A stretch of DNA of 5,801 bases from Spirochaetaceae bacterium (GTDB lineage Bacteria; Spirochaetota; Spirochaetia; Treponematales; Breznakiellaceae). The position numbers and the translations under genes are program-made. The stretch lies in assembly GCA_031273985.1 (NCBI GenBank), contig JAISQV010000247.1:1-5801 (forward strand), in the 5' to 3' direction. Below the pieces are notes generated by a model. That model did no database searches. It worked only from the letters and a program-made list of their open reading frames with translations, and had not been told where the DNA came from. Positions 4,227 through 5,801 of the stretch are shown piece after piece (the first letter of the stretch is position 1; each line of letters opens with the position of its first letter).

Positions 4227-5639
4227 ATGGCAATCACCTTCTATTCCCTCGGCGCCGCCGGGGAGGTAACCGGCTCCAAACACGTCATTGAAGTGGAGGG
4301 GCAAAGCTTCCTCATTGACTGCGGGGCCTTTCAGGGCTCCAGGGCGGAAGCGGACCGGAAGAACCGCGACTTCGGGATTCCCGTGGACCGCATCACCGGG
4401 GCCGTGCTCACGCACGGCCACTACGATCACTGCGGGCTCCTTCCCCTGCTCGTCAAGCGCGGCTACGGAGGAAACATCTACGCCACCCCCGCCAGCCGGG
4501 ACCTGGCCAGCCTCATCATGATGGATTCCGCCAAGATACAGGCCCGCGACGCCGAATATCTGCGCAAACAGGCCAAAAAGAAGGGCGAACAATTTGACTG
4601 GACCCCCCTCTACGGGGAGGAAGACGTGGTAAGCGCCGCCAACCAGATGGTGGGCCTCTCCTACAAGCGGCCCCTGTACATGGCCGAGGGCGTAAAACTC
4701 GAATTCTTTGACGCCGGGCACATCCTGGGCTCCGCCATGGCGCTGATCACCGTAACGCGGGACGGGAAAGAAACCCGCATACTCCTCTCCGGCGACCTGG
4801 GCCGGCCCGGAAAACCCATCATCCGGGACCCGGACCGCCATATCCCCGCGCCGGACTACGTGGTCCTGGAAAGCACCTACGGCGACCGGCTCCACGGCTC
4901 CGGGGACGACGCCATGCAAAAACTGGCCGGCATAGCCCGCCGCGCCGTGGAAACCAAGGGCCGGATCATCATCCCCGCCTTCGCCGTGGAGCGCACCCAG
5001 GAACTGGTCTATTACTTCCACCTCCTCGTGGACGAGGGCGTCATTCCTGAACTGCCCATCTACGTGGACTCTCCCATGGCGGCCAACGCCACCACGATAT
5101 TCCAGGTACACCCCGAATGCTACGACGAAGAGATTCACGAAGCCTTCATGAAGCACCACAAAAACCCCTTCGGCTTCAACAGCCTCCACTTCACCACCAG
5201 CGTACAGGAATCCAAGGCCCTGAACGACCACCCCGGCCCGCTGATCATCATCTCCGCCGACGGAATGTGCGAAGCCGGCCGCATCCAGCACCACCTGATC
5301 CACAGCATCCAGGACCCCAACACCACCATTCTCTGCGTGGGTTACATGGCGGAAAACACCCTGGGCCGCCGCATACGCAACCGGGACGCGGAAGTAAAAA
5401 TCCACGGCCAATGGTTCCGCCGCCGCGCCCAAGTGGAAGAAATCAACGCCTTCAGCGCCCACGCGGACTACGGGGAAGCCGGCGCCTGGCTCGACTCGCT
5501 GGACCGCTCCCGCCTCAAGAAAGTCCTCCTCGTCCACGGCGAACCCAAGGCGCAGACCGCCTTCAAGCGCTACCTTGAAGGCAAGGGCTACGGCGGCACA
5601 GAAATCGTCAAATACGGAAGCACCTACAACATGAATTAA
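4227..5639 (+). CDS. MBL-fold/beta-CASP RNase (CPSF73/Cft2 type)
   Basis: A 470-residue protein of the metallo-beta-lactamase/beta-CASP family (COG1236-type, like Thermus TTHA0252), predicted to be a two-zinc RNA endo- or exonuclease in the cytosol. All key residues are present: H63, H65, D67 and H68 in LTHGHYDHCG (61-70), H165 in DAGHILGSA (162-170), D190 in LLSGDLG (187-192), motif A E215 in LESTYGD, motif B H412 in FSAHADY (409-415) and motif C H437 in LLVHGEP (434-440). The spacing D190 to E215 (25 residues) equals that remembered for CPSF73. Order: MBL part about 1-210, beta-CASP insert about 215-385, return to MBL with RMMBL-like end about 400-470. Length is usual for bacterial members. 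The start ATG gives MAITFYSLGAAGEVTGSKHV, the standard N-terminus, although no Shine-Dalgarno precedes it. GC-rich codon use is stronger than in the DinB-type gene. The gene stands alone after a 104-base gap, and a hairpin cluster follows its stop. Confidence 0.96.
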   Translation: MAITFYSLGAAGEVTGSKHVIEVEGQSFLIDCGAFQGSRAEADRKNRDFGIPVDRITGAVLTHGHYDHCGLLPLLVKRGYGGNIYATPASRDLASLIMMDSAKIQARDAEYLRKQAKKKGEQFDWTPLYGEEDVVSAANQMVGLSYKRPLYMAEGVKLEFFDAGHILGSAMALITVTRDGKETRILLSGDLGRPGKPIIRDPDRHIPAPDYVVLESTYGDRLHGSGDDAMQKLAGIARRAVETKGRIIIPAFAVERTQELVYYFHLLVDEGVIPELPIYVDSPMAANATTIFQVHPECYDEEIHEAFMKHHKNPFGFNSLHFTTSVQESKALNDHPGPLIIISADGMCEAGRIQHHLIHSIQDPNTTILCVGYMAENTLGRRIRNRDAEVKIHGQWFRRRAQVEEINAFSAHADYGEAGAWLDSLDRSRLKKVLLVHGEPKAQTAFKRYLEGKGYGGTEIVKYGSTYNMN

Positions 5640-5649
5640 GAGTTCTAAG

Positions 5650-5718
5650 AGGGGGCCGAGCCCCCTGCGCCCGGCCCAAGGTGCCGGGCTACCCCCAATG
5701 CGGGGGGCTATGCCCCCC
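5650..5718 (+). repeat. Three-hairpin GC-rich composite element, copy 2 (inverted relative to copy 1)
   Basis: Starts 10 bases after the RNase stop codon. Dyads: AGGGGGC-CGA-GCCCCCT (5650-5666), GCCCGGC/GCCGGGC with a seven-base loop (5669-5689), and GGGGGGC-TAT-GCCCCCC (5702-5718). The first 20 bases are identical to the minus-strand start of the element at 2467, and the words CTACCCCC and the third hairpin lie in the same order, while the middle hairpin is shorter here. It may serve as the RNase gene's transcript end, though no T-run follows. C-runs of 8, 7 and 7 continue to about 5742, which could be slippage-prone. Confidence 0.75.
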
Positions 5719-5742
5719 CCACGCCCCCCCGCCCTCCCCCCC

Positions 5743-5801
5743 ATAAAATAACGCCTCAGCAAGGAAGAAACGGAGAGGGTCGGGTTTGGTAAGAGGGGTG
5801 C
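5743..5801. other. Right-end stretch with nothing recognised
   Basis: After the C-runs comes ATAAAATAA (5743-5751) and then a purine-rich tail to the edge. There is no ATG-led frame with protein character and no clear promoter pair. It may be the leader region of a gene beyond the window. Confidence 0.4.

Noticed and set aside
4056..5762. 568-codon minus-strand frame opposite the RNase gene
   Set aside because: Long antisense frames are expected in GC-rich coding DNA. The translation is V/G/A/H-rich low-complexity sequence, and the plus frame has all catalytic motifs of the RNase family.

Overview
The window is GC-rich bacterial DNA. Its gene content fits a spirochaete of the Treponema type, for example the termite-gut lineage: a V4R sensor next to a GGDEF protein, a coiled-coil PD-(D/E)XK-like protein, and intergenic DNA crowded with GC-rich palindromes. 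This assignment is inference from remembered family distributions and is moderately confident; no rRNA or other phylogenetic marker is present.

Left part (1-1873, minus strand): a tight leftward set of three genes. First is a small V4R-domain protein (1352-1873), then a soluble diguanylate cyclase with an intact GGEEF active site and I-site (167-1336), then the N-terminus of a DUF6941-like protein that runs off the left edge (1-140). Gaps are 15 and 26 bases, so they look like one operon: a ligand-binding protein feeding a c-di-GMP synthase plus a protein of unknown role.

Middle part (1874-2558): about 680 bases between divergent genes with no credible gene. It is a mosaic of dyads: a polypurine stretch, a 52-base imperfect hairpin, a 136-base unit in tandem (2.15 copies, about 96% identical, with one compensatory change in a stem), a perfect 10-bp hairpin, and a GC-rich three-hairpin element. 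Candidate promoters for the flanking genes lie at its two ends.

Right part (2559-5639, plus strand): four genes. They are a DinB/YfiT-type metal-binding four-helix protein, an 82-residue one-TM coiled-coil protein, a 222-residue coiled-coil plus PD-(D/E)XK-like (DUF3782-type) protein with an 11-residue internal repeat, and a 470-residue metallo-beta-lactamase/beta-CASP RNase of the CPSF73/Cft2 type with all expected metal and motif residues. The last gene has no Shine-Dalgarno sequence, and a promoter-like sequence sits where it would give a leaderless mRNA. No shared pathway joins these four genes.

Right end (5640-5801): a diverged, inverted copy of the three-hairpin element directly after the RNase stop codon, then C-runs and about 70 bases in which nothing is recognised. 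No clear defence system, CRISPR array, transposase, tRNA or rRNA is visible. The most unusual part of the window is the palindromic mosaic and its inverted partner.
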